Shown: positions 63,753-64,000 of the stretch, piece after piece
Position numbering within the stretch: position 1 is the first letter of the stretch
Layout: every line of letters starts with the position of its first letter
From: Vibrio sp. S9_S30
Lineage (GTDB): Bacteria > Pseudomonadota > Gammaproteobacteria > Enterobacterales > Vibrionaceae
Direction of reading: 5' to 3'
Length of the DNA stretch: 64,000 bases
Assembly: GCF_014694455.1 (NCBI RefSeq)
Contig: NZ_JAAUWT010000006.1
Coordinates: 62,001-126,000 of the forward strand
Translations under genes and position numbers: made by a program
The notes under the pieces: generated by a model
Databases searched by the model: none
Told to the model about the DNA's origin: nothing
The model's input: the letters and a program-made list of their open reading frames with translations, nothing else

Positions 63753-64000
63753 TTACCTTCTGAACAAAATGTAAACCGCAGGCGCAAGCTGTAACGCACT
63801 CAAACGAATGACGTGATGCAGTATAATAAACATCACGTCGAAGCCATTGGCTAATGCCACAACCACAACGCTTTCTAGTGCTCCTGGCGCGTATGCGAGT
63901 GCAACAGACGTCATTGGAACATCAAGTATGGAAACCGTAACCCCCACAAAGAGGGCCGTAATGGTAAGGACTAATACAAAACAGATGCATCCTGCTCTGC
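63753..64000 (-). CDS. AbrB-family membrane protein, C-terminal part (runs off the window)
   Basis: The visible C-terminal 82 residues include SILDVPMTSVALAYAPGALE and GFDVMFIILHHVIRL. The (L)AYAPGxLE and HHxxR pattern is that of AbrB-type duplicated membrane proteins (former 'ammonia monooxygenase-like'). The start lies beyond 64000. It is convergent with the two small membrane genes. Confidence 0.82.
   Translation of the reverse strand, partial: RAGCICFVLVLTITALFVGVTVSILDVPMTSVALAYAPGALESVVVVALANGFDVMFIILHHVIRLSALQLAPAVYILFRR

Overview
The window looks like part of a Vibrio chromosome, probably the second replicon. Evidence: a Qrr quorum-sensing sRNA with a sigma-54 promoter, a CsrB-type sRNA with a UvrY/VarA-like box, a malT/malP/malQ/glgB block, a DUF368 (PopT) gene and two chemoreceptors. 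In V. cholerae, as I recall, malT, malPQ, glgB and the DUF368 gene lie on chromosome II; the species cannot be named from the sequence alone.

Layout. 1-1.9 kb: sulfur/sulfane module (start of a CoA-disulfide-reductase-type flavoprotein, DUF2892, two YeeE/YedE half-transporters). 1.9-2.9 kb: small NTF2-like gene plus two gene relics. 2.9-5.5 kb: acetoacetate/short-chain fatty acid operon atoB-atoD-atoA. 5.7-9.6 kb: YcaQ-type DNA glycosylase, LysR regulator, MFS carrier and a pseudogene with an in-frame TGA. 9.7-16.2 kb: homogentisate breakdown (hmgA-fahA-maiA) divergent from a TRAP transporter and a MarR regulator, probably one aromatic-acid uptake and degradation unit. 16.4-18.9 kb: fpr, an unknown protein, a Crp/Fnr regulator and a 27-residue membrane protein.

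19.5-25.6 kb is the most interesting region: a six-gene operon coding for a FecB-type binding protein, FecCD permease, ATPase, nicotianamine-synthase-like (CntL) enzyme, DUF2338 opine dehydrogenase (CntM) and EamA exporter (CntI-like). This is the gene set of an opine metallophore (staphylopine/pseudopaline class) with its own ABC importer. A Zur-like palindrome lies just upstream, so it is probably a zincophore system.

25.6-33.5 kb: a GNAT and RibD-type deaminase pair, a ParD-like/map pair, rsgA behind a long structured leader, a copper-delivery operon (DUF, SCO, PCuAC), popT, the qrr sRNA and DUF4336. 33.7-44.4 kb: maltodextrin/glycogen block. 44.6-54.4 kb: HBM chemoreceptor, ABC-2 exporter, AEC carrier, TetR regulator with its likely hydrolase target, ppnP, EamA, and a YgjV-family gene split by a C10 tract. 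54.5-64 kb: csrB-type sRNA, CHASE-GGDEF enzyme, alkB, several small proteins, a double thioredoxin-fold protein, a second chemoreceptor, trhO, two small membrane proteins, and a truncated AbrB-family gene.

Two general patterns stand out. Short tandem arrays (15-22 bp units) repeatedly sit at or just after stop codons. Many small ORFs, sRNAs and inverted repeats lie between the ordinary genes. No tRNA, rRNA, CRISPR array, insertion sequence or prophage was found.
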